Shown here: piece after piece, positions 1 through 11,933 of the stretch
Layout of the letters: every line of letters begins with the position of its first letter
How positions within the stretch are numbered: position 1 is the stretch's first letter
Origin: Diploscapter coronatus
Taxonomy: Eukaryota > Nematoda > Chromadorea > Rhabditida > Rhabditidae
DNA length: 64,000 bases
Assembly (NCBI GenBank): GCA_964036155.1
Contig: OZ038422.1
Coordinates: forward strand, 75,105,201 to 75,169,200
Reading direction: 5' to 3'
Translations under genes and position numbers: made by a program
The notes under the pieces: model-generated
The model's input: the letters and a program-made list of their open reading frames with translations, nothing else
What the model was told of the DNA's origin: nothing
Database searches by the model: none

Positions 1-601
1 CATATTCAAGTATGCGTCCCTGTATCAACTTCAGGATGTCGGACTTAACTGCAAATACAACAATTTTCCATGAAACTAACTCGAAATGTGTGTAGGAAAA
101 TATGGAATAATGGTCAAACTACCAGACCCCTACCCTTACTCGTACTCCCTGCCTAGTCCTAAACATATTTCTTTGCAGACAAAAGTCGAGGTTTAGAAAA
201 AGCCATTCATATCCTTGATTGCATTCAGAATTTACCTTGAGTTTGCAGAAAGGCAGAATGCGATGTTCGAGTGCGACGACATCATTCCAGGGATCGTATA
301 AGGACAGAGTGCGCACTCCCGCGTCCAAGCAGTTCTTGATCAAAGCGAGCACTTGATCCTGCAACAGAGAACATGGATTTTCCCTTGATCTGCTCACAAT
401 TCATCTCACTTGTTTGATACTCCTCGCACTGAAGAGCACAGCCAGATGTGAAGGAGTCTTGATTCTGCTGGTATCCAATTCCCTCCTCTTCAACTCCCTC
501 TGCGCCCAGATTGTGGAGTAGCCCAGGAAGTTGCAGGCCATCATCACCATCGAATACACCAGCCGCACGGCCATGCCGATCAGGGCGTACAGATCGAGCA
601 T
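1..601 (-). CDS. NUS1: NUS1-like subunit of dehydrodolichyl diphosphate synthase (3' part outside window)
   Basis: Partial gene; its 3' end leaves the window at position 1. Exon 1 is 601-410 and exon 2 is 358-236, joined in phase 0 by a GTGAGA...TTGCAG intron. Protein starts MLDLYALIGM with an N-terminal hydrophobic segment, then a basic stretch, then KTPSHLAVLF and VRTLSLYDPW, which resemble the start of the inactive cis-prenyltransferase subunit NUS1 (Nogo-B receptor). NUS1 pairs with DHDDS at the ER to make dolichol precursors. A further exon at 48-1 (after TTTGCAG; SDILKLIQGR) fits the family but is in a different phase from exon 2, so a small exon between them is probably missed. The N-terminal hydrophobic anchor argues for NUS1 rather than the catalytic DHDDS subunit. 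It is divergently arranged with the CMTR1 gene. Confidence 0.7.
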
Positions 602-1059
602 TTTCAGCCCTGGAAGTGCAAACCAATCACAATGGAACTGATAATCTGACCCAGCAAATTTGAGAGAGACGTTTCGCGGTCAAAAATCAAATCCACGTCT
701 CTTTCAAACTCATTTGAATATTTCAATGTGGCAATCGATGGAGAGTATGCAAATGAGTGCAATATAATGTGCGTGGTCTGCACAGAGATATGCAAAGGAG
801 CCAGAAGCAGATAACGGAAGAACGACGAGGAAAAACAGGGAAAAGCTGAAGGTGCATTGAAAATGACATCCCACTATCCGTACAACGACTGCGAGTTTTT
901 ACAGCGTACTCTTTGATAAACGGTGGAGCAAATTCTCCCTTTGTGTTGCTCTTAATTTTCTGTGGAATTCTCGACTTTTCATGCTAATTTCTTGTCGAAA
1001 TTTTCCAGAGTAATGCAAAATCATTCAGGCTGTCCACCCTACATCCCTGACACAACGGA
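602..1059. promoter_or_regulatory. Divergent intergenic region between NUS1-like and CMTR1
   Basis: About 460 bp between the two start codons must hold both promoters. No clear TATA box was seen. A splice-type acceptor (TTTTCCAG) ends at about 1008, roughly 50 nt before the CMTR1 start codon, and may be the site where a spliced leader is added. No gene was found in it. Confidence 0.4.
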
Positions 1060-4000
1060 ATGTATGGGGGAAGCAGCTCGGTGAGTCATGCAGGGATTTC
1101 TGTTTGAATTTCGAATAACTCAATGATTGTTTAAATTTCAGAGTTCGAGAGATGATGATGAGTTCGTCCGAAACAACAATGCGGACAGGCTGAAGTCGCT
1201 CGCCAAGGCCAGAAGAAATGATATGCAAGAGGAATACGAACAGGACGCGCACAATTACACGGTCAGTTTTGAACGAGGAAAATCGTGGAGCAATCCGTTC
1301 GTTTTGCAGTCGAAGCGCAAACTAGAGATTGGCGATACCTCTCCGGAACACGATTACGACGACGACAAAGGCGCTTTCATGCAGCCTCCTGCCAAGAAAA
1401 GTGCAGCCGAGAAGATGATGGCAAAAATGGGTTATCGCGAGGGAGAAGGTCTCGGCAAAGCAGGACAGGGTTGGTTGAATTCGTGAATGACAGATCGCGT
1501 CATGCAATTCTCCAAATTCAGGTATCGTCGACCCGATTGGCTTCTCGTCGCAACGCGGCCGCCACGGTCTCGGCCACGAAGCCGGACTGGTCATGAAGCG
1601 AGACATGTCTCTGGACTGGGACGAGTCGCAGGAAGAGAAGACCGTCGAAGAGACGGTCGAGTGGTTTCCACAGGCAGATGACGAGGACAGAAGACAGGCG
1701 CGAGAGGAAGTGGATGGGTGGATGGTGCTCGGCAGCAAGAAGATGACTATTGAGGATGAAACTCAGTTCTGCAGCAAGGACACACTCGAGGAAATGCTCA
1801 AATCGAAGGAGGTGGGGGGAAATTCAAGTATTCTTTTGACCAGGGACGAGTGGTATATAGTGAGTTTTTCCTTTGCGATATAGGTATCGTTTTATCACAG
1901 TATCCCACTCAATTTCGTAATAGCGTTAGAGTTATGAAATTACTCAACAGTGCGATTGCGATATTTCATTAAATACCGCATTATTGCCACTCATCTCTGC
2001 TTCTGAAAAACGAATGAATTGCAGGTGTTTGACTGCTTGAGTGAAAGAGAGCTGAACGAAGCCAGACAGAGAGCCAATCCATACGAGACTATCGGCAATG
2101 CATTCTTCCAGAACAGAGCAGCCATGAAGACCGCCAATCTCGACAGAATTTTCGACTGGATTTTCTGTGGAGAAAATGAGAAACGTATCCTGGTACGTAC
2201 GTTCGATTCATTGCAATGCAATTGAGAGCGGAGTTCTTGCAGACGAAGAATCCACTGGACCCGAAGCAGACAGGCACGAATGTAGACAGAGACAAGCCGC
2301 TGTTCTACTTCGCAGATGTGTGTGCAGGACCGGGGGGCTTCTCCGAGTACATGCTCTGGAGGAAGGGCTTCTACAATGCAAAGGGATTTGGATTCACTCT
2401 CGCAGGTTAGATATCATAATTCTGTGCTGAAAGACATTACATTTTGTTACAGGAAAAGACGACTTCAAACTGGGCAAATTCTGCGCTTCGTCCAAGTACT
2501 ACTTCGAGCCGTTCTATGGAATGCACAACAACGGAGATGTGATGGATCCAGAGAACGTCGACTCGCTCGAGGAATTCATAATGAAGGGCACGAACGGAAT
2601 GGGCGTGGATTTGATGATGGCTGATGGGGGATTCAGTGTCGAAGGGAACGAGAACATCCAGGTAGGGTTTTCTATAAAAATTAATCTTCATTGTATAATT
2701 AGGGTCCCCAAGCAGATATTCCAAATCGCATTTCGGTGTAAATGTTTTTTTGCACAAATAGATGATGAGAGATGTTAATAGGACTTTTGAAAGAAAAATA
2801 AACTTTAAAAATTTCTAGGCCGAAAAAATCATCCAAAATAATACATTTTCGCAAAGGGGCGGAGCTTGAGGACAACTCTATTTGTAATTTCAGGAAATCC
2901 TCTCGAAACGTCTGTATCTCTGCCAGCTTCTGGTCTCCCTGTGTATCGTCAAAGAAGGCGGCAATTTCTTCTGCAAACTCTTCGACATTTTCACTCCATT
3001 CAGGTTGGAATTAGACTTGCGATTTTTTAAAATTTTACACCGCAACTGCACTGTATTCCAAAAATAGACCAATGCGCCACACTGTACTGCAGTTGCAGTT
3101 GTTTTCTTGCGAGTCTATTGGAATCCGCTTGCAAAGACATTCAATTCCACTTTCATTTCAGTGTCGGCCTGATCTATTTGATGTACATGTGTTACGACCA
3201 GATCTGCTTGCACAAGCCGCACACAAGTCGCCCTGCCAATTCGGAGCGATACATCATCTGCAAGGGGCTCAAGAAGGAATTCTCGGACAGCATTCGCAAC
3301 TATCTGAAGAAGTTGCCATTATTTCTCCTGAAAGATTGACGAATTTGAATTTGCAGAGTGAATCGCACTTTGGATGATTTGAAGAAGGACAATGCGGACA
3401 AAGATGTGAATGAATTGATTCCTCTCGAACACATCAAAAATGACGAGGCCTTCTGCTCCAGAATCATCCAGCACAATGAGAGGTACACATCATAGAGAAG
3501 TCGTGAATAATTACATGTTTGCAGACTGGCTCGCAGACAGACAATCTACCTGCAGAAATACGCTGCCTTCGCCAAGAATCACAATTTGTACGACTCTAAG
3601 CAGGGCGATTTGCGAGAGAAGTGCATGGAATACTGGAAAGTGCCCATGAAGTCTAGAAAGAAGGACACAGATCCGAGAAGTGTCGCTGAGGCAAAGAACA
3701 TGCACTCGGTTCTGGGGACTTATTCCACAAAGGCAAGGAAATGAATGCAATTCATTCAAACAATATCTAAATGTCTGTCTGTTTCAGATAATGGGAGACA
3801 ATGACTGGCGAGTGAAGCCGCATCTGTTTACTGCAGAATTGCTGGCCAATCCCTCGGACAAGCACCTCATCCACGCAGAATACCGCTTCTCATTCCTCAC
3901 CAAACAGACTGCCACAGGCCCTCAGTTGCTTATCGCCACTGCTGTATGTCTGCTCGATTACAGTACGTCAACTAATTAGAATGCTTTCAGGACAATGTCT

Positions 4001-5110
4001 ACATCTACAAAGGCGATGTGCAGATTGTGGACAAGGAGCTCTATCGCATTCCCGCCAACACGATCCTTCTCGTGGAAGACGCCGTCGATTGCTTTTCGAA
4101 TGTATTTCACACTCCCTCTTCATTCAGAATCAATGGTTTGCTTGCAGAATGGGGACAATCTGACTCGCATCCAGCATCCCAAACTCGTGCGCATAATCGA
4201 TGCGGCAGTGCTGAATGGAGACGATGTGTCCAGGCTGAGCTACGAGAACAGAATGAGGGCCGCACATAAGTTCTGCGATGCGCTCAAATTGGTGAGCAAT
4301 TTATGGATTGCTAAATTAATGACAAAAAACTGCAGGTGAATGGCGAGCTGAAGACGGGATTTCGAGAGGAAAACGAACAGCAGAGGCAGAAGCAGCGAAG
4401 ATACAACAACAACAACGCACGCAATCGCACTGGTCCCACAACCATCCACCCCCACAAGCTCGTCTGCGCTGAGTACTTCAAACTCGAGGATTTCGGTCGC
4501 ATTCGCGAGCAGCTGACAAAGCGCAATATCGACAGGGAGAATGTGATGATGATCACGGAACACGATTGTCAGATCAGGATTGGGGGAGTGCGACTCACGA
4601 GAATTCTGCCAGGTTTGTTGGAATGAACATTGCTAGGAACAGCGATTGCACTTGCAGAGTATCTGTACATGGGCTACTCGCGCTCCAACAAGATCAACTA
4701 CGGCTATTCGCCCAAGGACTCGAAATTCGGATCGATATTCGAGCACGACTTGGAGAAGTAAGCAGCCTTGCATTTGCCATACGTCTGCAAATGACACGCG
4801 AATTGCAGGTCTGGCAAAGTGGCTACATTCTGGGATGTGGCTCTGCTGACGAAGCACGAGAAGGAGAGCACCACTCGCCCAGTGATGCAGGCTCTCTGGT
4901 CGTGGCAGAATAGTTGTGAGTCTCACAGACAATGCATTGACTGATGAAACTGACCTGACCTGTGGAATTGCAGACTACGACGATTACGGCCCTGCAGCGA
5001 TTGTGGATGCCGAACAGCACAAGAGCGGACCGACCATTCAGTCGATTGTGAAACAGGTGCAGGCGAATGACGTGCACTGCGGCAGGGCTGTCAAGGTGGA
5101 GGTCGAGTGA
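1060..5110 (+). CDS. CMTR1: Cap-specific mRNA (nucleoside-2'-O-)methyltransferase 1
   Basis: Methylates the ribose of the first transcribed nucleotide to give cap 1 on mRNA, in the nucleus. Seventeen exons: 1060-1080, 1142-1469, 1522-1811, 2025-2192, 2243-2405, 2453-2661, 2894-3003, 3162-3311, 3357-3482, 3525-3732, 3788-3943, 3991-4101, 4148-4291, 4336-4612, 4658-4757, 4809-4915, 4974-5110. They give 934 aa, against about 835 in human. In order: G-patch ([18 protein letters not shown]), a linker, the RrmJ/FtsJ methyltransferase fold with SAM loop [14 protein letters not shown], Asp in [12 protein letters not shown], Lys in FFCKLFDIF and SERY, then a guanylyltransferase-like C-terminal domain and a Trp-rich end (SWQN). 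The expected K-D-K-E catalytic residues are present (first Lys in NRAAMKTAN). The start is the first ATG after an in-frame stop. Intron 10 has a GC donor. A poly(A) signal lies at 5256-5261. Confidence 0.95.
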
Positions 5111-5255
5111 GGCGACCATTTGCTGCACAAATGAAATAATTACCTCAGAACTCATAACATTTTGAGAGTTTCAATTCCAATCCAGCCCAAATTCATTAAA
5201 ACCATCATCATCATCATCATCTCTCAACTCTAATTCTTATTTAATTAAGTTTGAT

Positions 5256-5261
5256 AATAAA
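5256..5261 (+). terminator. Poly(A) signal AATAAA of CMTR1
   Basis: AATAAA lies 146 nt after the CMTR1 stop codon. The opposing DNAJC21 signal is on the minus strand at 5421-5426, so the two genes end convergently with a short shared spacer (5111-5458) that contains no gene, only an ATC trinucleotide run near 5203-5220. Confidence 0.6.
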
Positions 5262-5420
5262 CACGAGTGAGCAGTCTTTGTCTGACTGTCGCTTGTTTAC
5301 GGGTTTGTTCTATTTTCTTCATTTCAAACTATGTTATTTATGAAGGTTAAATTATTTCATATCATCTGAGTTTGTTGATTTTTGTTGAATATTTCAAATA
5401 AAGAGTTTAATCTTATAATT

Positions 5421-5426
5421 TTTATT
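5421..5426 (-). terminator. Poly(A) signal AATAAA (minus strand) of DNAJC21
   Basis: TTTATT on the plus strand reads AATAAA on the minus strand, 33 nt beyond the DNAJC21 stop codon. Confidence 0.55.
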
Positions 5427-5458
5427 AAAAATTCCTATTGTACCAATACAAAATGAAC

Positions 5459-8400
5459 CTATTTGTGTTTGCCTCGCTTCTGTTTTCCACTCGTAGCAGC
5501 AGCACCAGGCTTGGCCTGCAGAAGAGTCGCATGTCCGGTGACTCTGCAATTACTCGATATTATAGCCGAAATGATTATTGTGAGTGAGAGTACATGTTTG
5601 ATTTTCCGTCAACTAACCAGGAAAGTGCACAGATAGAAAAGCGCAAATCTTGACGAAACTTTCCGAATAGTAGTTTCGATAGTGAATTCAAAAAGTGCTA
5701 AATAGAAATCTGGATCCAAGCAACTTTAAACCATTTTTTCACCAGTGTTTTGTGAGTAATGAGCAACTTCCCTTTCAAAAATGTAAATTAATTTTGCAAA
5801 TTTGTGAATATAAGTGAGAATCGACGATTTTCCCCAGTTTCTAATTTTCTATTTAGCATTTCTGAATCCACTATTGTCACCTCGTCATTGAAAAAGCCCC
5901 AGTTTGGTAAGTTTCATCAACATGTGATTTCAACCTGTGCATTTCCCTTGTAATTTGTTTAGGGATTGGGTGAACAAAATAAGCACTAGTATTTCACATC
6001 CATACTCGGTTTCTGCATAATTGTAGTCTTGTATGCAGATGTACTTGGTATACAAATTAGCAATGATAAGGAATACATGTCCGAAAATGCAAATAGATCC
6101 CATTTTATCAGTTTGTCAAAAAGTGTTTGGGCAGTTCAGCTTACTAGCCCCTTTACCTTATCCTAGCCTCTAGTCTAGTTACAAGGACTGGATAAATCGT
6201 CCAATTGAATAAATGGATGTAATTTACGTGCAGACTTTGAAAATTTCGATCCGAGGTTAGCCGCATGAAAAGATATAGTATGTTTTATCTATAGACGGTA
6301 AGAAGAAATGATCTTCCCCCTTTCGATAAGGCATACCATCATTTTTGATGCGGTTAACCGCGGCTCGAAACTTCCCAAGTCTGTTTATAAGATATTTTTC
6401 AAGATTCCATGTCTGTGTTGATTACCTGATATGTTCGAAGAGCTTTGTGCGACTCTCGAAGAATTCCCCGCACTTGTCGCATTTGCCTGCCCTCGGCCCG
6501 CTCTGCAGTGCATCTTCCCCCTCCTCCTTCTGCAGCGGCTGCTTGTTTGCCTCATTCTTCTTGTCTCCTGAATTCCTCTCCATTCATTTCACAATGTCCT
6601 ACCCCATTTCTACCTCTTCTCTTCTTCTTCTTGTCATTGTCCTGTTTTGCAGCAGCTAGGAACAGGTTTGATTCTTCTTCATTCCGCCCATTTTGCTCCT
6701 GAGAAGTCGTCTGTTCGATCTGCATTTCAGCCAACTGTTCGCCTGCCTCTTCTACTTCATTCCTGCAAAACCATCATTTTTCCTTTTCTGTCTTGATACT
6801 ATTCATTACCGATTCTTATAGTGCAAATTTAAACTAAAATAACTCATTTTCCAAAATCGTAGTTCTAAAACTAAAGACAGTTAGAAACTGAATCATACTT
6901 CAACTAAATCACCTATGTTATAAGTAACTAATTTGTATAAAAAAAAGGACTCCTGTATTTACAGACGTCTCGTTATCTTATTTCTCCGTTCTTCCTACAT
7001 TTGCCACCTTTCTTATCCGTTTGTAAATATAGTGAGTTGGGTGAAAAGCCTGAGATTATTAGTAAAGGTGGGATAGCCTGACCAACTACCACTAAACTGT
7101 ACTCCATCCAATAAATGTTTATCAACCAAAATCTACTATATTTTCAACTAAATAGAAAACATCAGATAATCATGATCAGCTTATTTTCTCGTTTTTCAAC
7201 ACTTTCTAACAAAACCATTTCCACTTACATGACTTCCTCGTCATTCGAATCGCATTCCTCCCTCTGCTTTCTGCGATTCTTCCTCTTGTTCTTCTTCTCC
7301 TTTCTGTCATCCTGCTTCTCCTCATCCACAGTCCCATTCACCATGGAGTCTGAATTGCATTGTTGAATTCGACAACCTCCCTATTTCTTGTCAGACTCAC
7401 CAAACAGAGCCGCATCCTCGGCCTTCATGTGCTTTTTCAAATCAGCCAGCTGCTTCTTGTGCTGCTTTGAATTCTCGTGGTTGATCTTGGCATTTCTGCA
7501 GGAAATATCATCAATTTCACAGTAATTCCCCTCCAACTTATCAGGCATGCCCAACATTTACCCGTCCCCGTTCGTTGTCGTCCCAGAAAAATCAAGTTGT
7601 GAGAATGTCTACACTTACATAGTCTTGAATGCCTTGTTGCAGACGACGCAGAATGGCTTGTCCTCTTCAGAGCCCTCTTCGTCCTGGCTACTCGTGCCTC
7701 CGAATTCCTCGTCCAATTGCTGTTCGATTTCAGCTAAATGTTCTCGATGCAGAGCTGCGTGCTCTGCATTTTCCTCATACTCGGCAGCCAGTCTGCAATC
7801 ATATTTTTAAATAGAAAAATTGGTCTGTGTTCTGTGTCTTTTTCAAGGAGCCAATTCATTAATCCAAAGACTCACTGTTGATTTCTGAGAATCTGCTGCC
7901 TTCTGTTCTCCTCTGCTTTCCTCTTGGACTCTGCCTGTTGCTCCTCGAGTCTTTGTCGATAAGCCTTCACTCGAGGATCGCGTTTCCGAATGAATGCAAT
8001 CAATTCCTGCAATGAATAATGTCAATTTGTCAACCATCCTCATCAAGTCAGCACCCACCCGAACTTGATCGTTCCTCTCTGCTTTGCCCGCCTCGCGCAG
8101 TTTCCTGTTCTCTGCCTCGATCTGTCGCAGCACAAATCTGTTTGGTGCATCGCGAATGTCGTATTGATCGAGCCAGACAAACGAGCGTGCTGTGCAGAAT
8201 CCCGACCAGAAGCCGTAAAACGGACCCACAATCTGTAAGAAGGGATAATTCATTGGGGAATGGAGATGAATAGACTGACAGTGTCATAATCACTTGTTGA
8301 ATCGCCGAAATTGGGATATCGGACACTGGGATCGTCGATGAAGTCGTAGTCCTCGTTGGCCAGGGTGTCGAATGCATTACGGTAGACGGAATAGAAGCCC

Positions 8401-9587
8401 TGAACAGAGTAGCTTGAAATTGATTCATTCTCCTTCAAATAATCACCTTATCATCATCCCCGAATCCTTTGTAGCAGGAAGCAGTGAAGAATTGGAACAA
8501 ATCGAGACTATCGTCCTTGTAATCAGAATCGAATCCTGCAATTCCTTCGTTCCGATCCCTCCCCCCTCTCACTTCGCTCACCTCCTTTGAGAATGCTCTC
8601 CCTGTGTTTGTCGTAGAAGGTCCTTTCGTGAGGATCACTCAACACTTCATATGCCTGTTGAAGCAGTGCAAAGTACTGTGTGCACTCTTCGACTCTGTCA
8701 GGATTCTTGTCCGGATGCCATTTCAATGCCAACTTTCTGGAAAAAACCTTTCTTCATAATCTACTAAACGCTTTTTAATAGAAACTCCGAAATATTGAGT
8801 CCGTCCGACTACTAGATGAAAATGAGAAATATCGAATTTTGAACGTCTGAAGAAATGATCATTTCGCGAGTGCACACATGCGCATTATTTGACAACTTCT
8901 AATGGGAAATATAGAAATTTGTCGTGAGATAATATGCATGTGGGTACTTTTGAAATGACCATTCATCTAAATGTTAAAAATTCGATATTTTTCATATTCA
9001 TCAAGGGCAATTATTATATGACGAGATGATGAGATCTATACTTAGAGATAGAGAAGGTGTCGTGAAATATATATATATTTTTAATTTCTATACAATTTCT
9101 AAGCTTTAAACCAAATTTCCAAGATAATTCATTATGAGAAATCTGTCTAACATTTCTCCACTTTAATAATTTAGTGTCCATATAAATAGACCGTTCTATT
9201 ATTATTTCTTCTTTTTCCTCTTCACAGAGCCCTATGTAATTCAGCTGAACTCTCTTCCAAACCAAAACCTATTTTGTAATAAATTATGTAATCTTCTAAA
9301 ATAAAGAATTAAAACATATCGTTTTCCTATTTCTTTAAGAAGGTATGGAGAGTGGGACGAAATAGCGTGGGAAAGATAGGCCTTGTCATCTTGTAAAATA
9401 GCAGTTGCCTCATCGGGTACTCGAACTCCCACAATATAAGACATTGAAATCAGCAATTTTGCGAGAATATGATTCTCTGTTATCTTCTTTATTTCAAAAA
9501 AGGTAATTCATCCCACCTGTAGGCTTTCTTGATCGTCTCGTCGTCTGCATCTCTTTGCACTTCGAGAACTTCGTAGTGGCAGCGCAT
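5459..9587 (-). CDS. DNAJC21: DnaJ homolog subfamily C member 21 (ribosome-biogenesis J-protein)
   Basis: J-domain cofactor acting with Hsp70 in 60S ribosomal subunit maturation (yeast Jjj1 family). Twelve exons: 9587-9517, 8736-8582, 8535-8447, 8399-8280, 8232-8059, 8006-7876, 7792-7619, 7495-7401, 7349-7229, 6762-6614, 6567-6426, 5543-5459. They give 501 aa, against about 530 in human. N-terminal J domain starts [15 protein letters not shown] and carries the HPD motif in [10 protein letters not shown]. It is followed by [13 protein letters not shown] and the [13 protein letters not shown] region. Then come a charged coiled coil and two C2H2 zinc fingers, CVVCNKAF...H...H and CDKCGEFF...H...H. 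Between the fingers is an acidic/basic low-complexity stretch. Introns 1 (8737-9516) and 11 (5544-6425) are long and each holds a MITE. An acceptor-like TTTCAG lies 20-25 nt before the ATG. Confidence 0.95.
6231..6383. mobile_element. hAT-like MITE, family CAGACTTG, copy A
   Basis: A 153-bp non-coding element in DNAJC21 intron 11. Its ends are inverted repeats of about 36 bp: the left starts CAGACTTTGAAAATTTCGAT, and the right read in reverse complement starts CAGACTTGGGAAGTTTCGAG; both run into ...GTTA(G/A)CCGCAT. The flanks TTTACGTG and TTTATAAG share 5 of 8 bases, an eroded duplication. Copies B and C have the same terminal CAGACTTG with better 8-bp duplications. Confidence 0.75.
8812..9005. 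mobile_element. MITE-like element with about 50-bp inverted repeats in DNAJC21 intron 1
   Basis: The left end from 8816 (ATGAAAATGAGAAATATCGA) matches the reverse complement of the right end (ATGAATATGAAAAATATCGA), and the similarity continues for about 50 bp to a shared TCATTTC. No open frame is inside. The superfamily cannot be assigned because no clear target duplication is visible. Confidence 0.65.
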
Positions 9588-10401
9588 TCCAGCCCGATCT
9601 TGCCTTCACATCCACTGAAATTGGGTAAAATTTCAAAAGAAACGCGAAAATGAACGAATGCAGAAAAGACCACGCGAAATAATGAGTGGAAGTGACGTAT
9701 GAAATGAGAGGGTGCAGAGAAGTGGAGAAAGAGAAGGGATTGGGTAAAAGCATGAGGGCAGAAGAGAAATGAAGAACTGAAGGAATGAATCAGACTTGGA
9801 GGTTTTTGTGCGGTTTGGCTACCGCACCGCACCGCGGCTACGGTGGAAAATCCCAAGTCTGGAATGAATGCGAAATAGTGAGGGAAACTAAGAGATTTTG
9901 ACATTTTCCTGTCAGTTCACACCAAACTGTTGTGAATTTGAATGTTTGGGCGTGAAAAGTGTTCGGATAAGGGTTATTTAGGGATGTTCTTCAATTGAGT
10001 ATGTCTAAATTTTTCTTATATGCTTGTGTATGGATTATTCATTCATCTTTCATGCTTTCATATTTCTATACTTTTCATTCAAGCTTCTCTCCTCGAATGT
10101 CTATATCAAATTGCTCACAGCCATTATAGCTCCCTGCATTCTGGGAGAGTAACATTTGCACTTCCTTACCTATTTCAGGGGTTTGTATCCATTCTCTCCC
10201 TATTTGGCGATATCAATCTGCAGTCTCAACTGACCGTTTTATCTCTGCTCTCTCTTCCATTTCCGCGATCTCTTCTCACTTGTTTGTTTCTTGTCAATTC
10301 TCTTTGGAATGGCCTTTCCATCTCCTTTACGAGTTATTGATTTTCACTTCGTTTTAGTTTCAGTCTGTAACCAGACTTTTTTTTCAGGTTTGTGACCGGA
10401 A
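9588..10401. promoter_or_regulatory. Divergent intergenic region DNAJC21 / QDPR
   Basis: About 810 bp without a gene. It contains MITE copy B (9791-9861), a pyrimidine-rich stretch at 10080-10360 on the plus strand, and an acceptor TTTTTTTCAG ending at 10387, 14 nt before the QDPR start codon. The acceptor is consistent with spliced-leader addition or a non-coding first exon. No TATA box was recognised. Confidence 0.4.
9791..9861. mobile_element. hAT-like MITE, family CAGACTTG, copy B
   Basis: A 71-bp element with termini CAGACTTGG and CCAAGTCTG, flanked by a perfect 8-bp direct repeat GAATGAAT (9783-9790 and 9862-9869). The interior is GC-rich and nearly self-complementary (ACCGCACCGCACCGCGGCTA), so the whole element can fold as a hairpin. 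An 8-bp duplication with CA...TG ends is the mark of hAT elements. Confidence 0.8.
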
Positions 10402-11744
10402 ATGGCGCAAGGCAGAGTGGTTGTTTATGGCGGAAAGGGAGCCCTCGGGCAAGCCGTTATCGAGCACTTCAAGCAGAGCGGCTATGTGAGTGAATGAGTG
10501 AATTGTGTAGAATGGCTGACCTGATTGTCTGTTGCAATGGACTCTGAGCATCGATTTGCATTCGAACGAGGCGGCAGACGCGAATGTGATCGTGAATGCG
10601 GAGGAGAGTTGGACAGAGCAGGAGAAGAACATTCTGAGTGGAGTGGCCTCGTCCCTGGCTACAAGCAAGGTGGACGGCGTTTTCTGTGTAGCAGGTGGTT
10701 GGGCGGGTGGCAGTGCAGAGGCTCCTGAGTTCGTCAAAAATGCAGATTTGATGTGGAAACAATCGGTATTGTTGAATTGAATTCATTCAAATTCATTTTG
10801 TTGCAGGTTTGGAGCAGCTCGATTGCAGCCAGAATCGCAGCCTTGCACCTCAAGCCTGGAGGCGTTTTACAGCTGACAGGGGCCGCACCGGTCAGTCGCC
10901 GATTAAAGCACAACCTCTCTCGGTCTCTCACTAACTAGCCCTTTGCAGGCGCTGGAAGGCACTCCAGGAATGATTGGATACGGTATGGCCAAGGCTGCAG
11001 TCCACCAGCTGACTGCATCTCTCGCTTCCAAGGGATCTGGACTTCCGGAAGGCTCAACGGTAATTCACCCTCTTCACTTATTATTCCCTCGCTTCTCTGC
11101 AGGCTCTCTGCATTCTGCCAGTCACTCTCGACACTCCCATGAATAGAAAATGGATGCCGAAGGCCGATTTTGGAACGTAAGCGTCTCTGGGGACCGCAAA
11201 TGGTTTTGCAAAGTTCATAGTTTGCAGAAAGTTTCCACTCCAGATGATCAAACTCAATATAACTAATACATTCGTGAAGAAAAAAAATAAAAGAAAAAAC
11301 ATTTTTAACCGAAAAGAAACCATCAAAACGAATACATTTGACCCTTTGTTACTCTATATGATGAATTTGAGTGCACGCGCACTTTCCGATATAATTTTTC
11401 GACCAAAATTTATTTCTCCGAATCGTTCATCGACTATGATTATGCCGATTCGTGTCGATCCATTTTGAAGGGTACTTGCTCCGCATTTTTTGTTCCGAGT
11501 TTCATCAAATGAGCGCACTTTTTTTTTAATAAAAGCGAAAAATGCAAGGGCAGGAGTTTGCGGTCCCGGAGTATTTCTTCATTACACATATTTCATAAAT
11601 CTCCTCTTATTCAGTTGGACTCCCCTCACCTGGGTTGCCTCCCAATTCGAGACCTGGCTACACAAACCCGCAGACCGCCCTCAATCCGGCTCTCTTGTCA
11701 AACTGATTACTAAGGGAGGTGAAACCGAGATCATCAAACTCTGA
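10402..11744 (+). CDS. QDPR: Dihydropteridine reductase
   Basis: Regenerates tetrahydrobiopterin from quinonoid dihydrobiopterin with NADH, supporting aromatic amino acid hydroxylases in the cytosol. Six exons: 10402-10485, 10538-10765, 10807-10890, 10949-11059, 11103-11176, 11615-11744. They give 236 aa, about the family length. Rossmann dinucleotide motif [11 protein letters not shown] is at residues 6-16, then [17 protein letters not shown], and the catalytic YGMAK of short-chain dehydrogenases. C-terminal GGETEIIKL matches the family ending. Exon 2 must begin at TGG (10538) to keep the family sequence WTLSIDL, but the bases before it are TTGCAA, not TTGCAG. No other acceptor gives an open in-frame join (see findings). 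All other junctions are GT-AG. Confidence 0.9.
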
Positions 11745-11933
11745 CTTCCAAATCCACTCACTTTTTCGGTAGATTGTGATAGTACCCCCTGCTTTTCTAG
11801 AATCTCAACATTACACTCCAAGGTCTGATCGACGAGTAGCTTCTTCCAAGTATTTCACTTGAACAACCTCATTCCTTTCCAAAAATGACCAGTAGACAAG
11901 GTTCCACGATACATTTACAACTTATTTCTTGAA

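Noticed and set aside
6345..6702. Ser-rich frames in the DNAJC21 locus
   Set aside because: They are antisense to the charged Lys/Glu-rich exons 10-11 of DNAJC21, which produce Ser/Leu-rich shadows.
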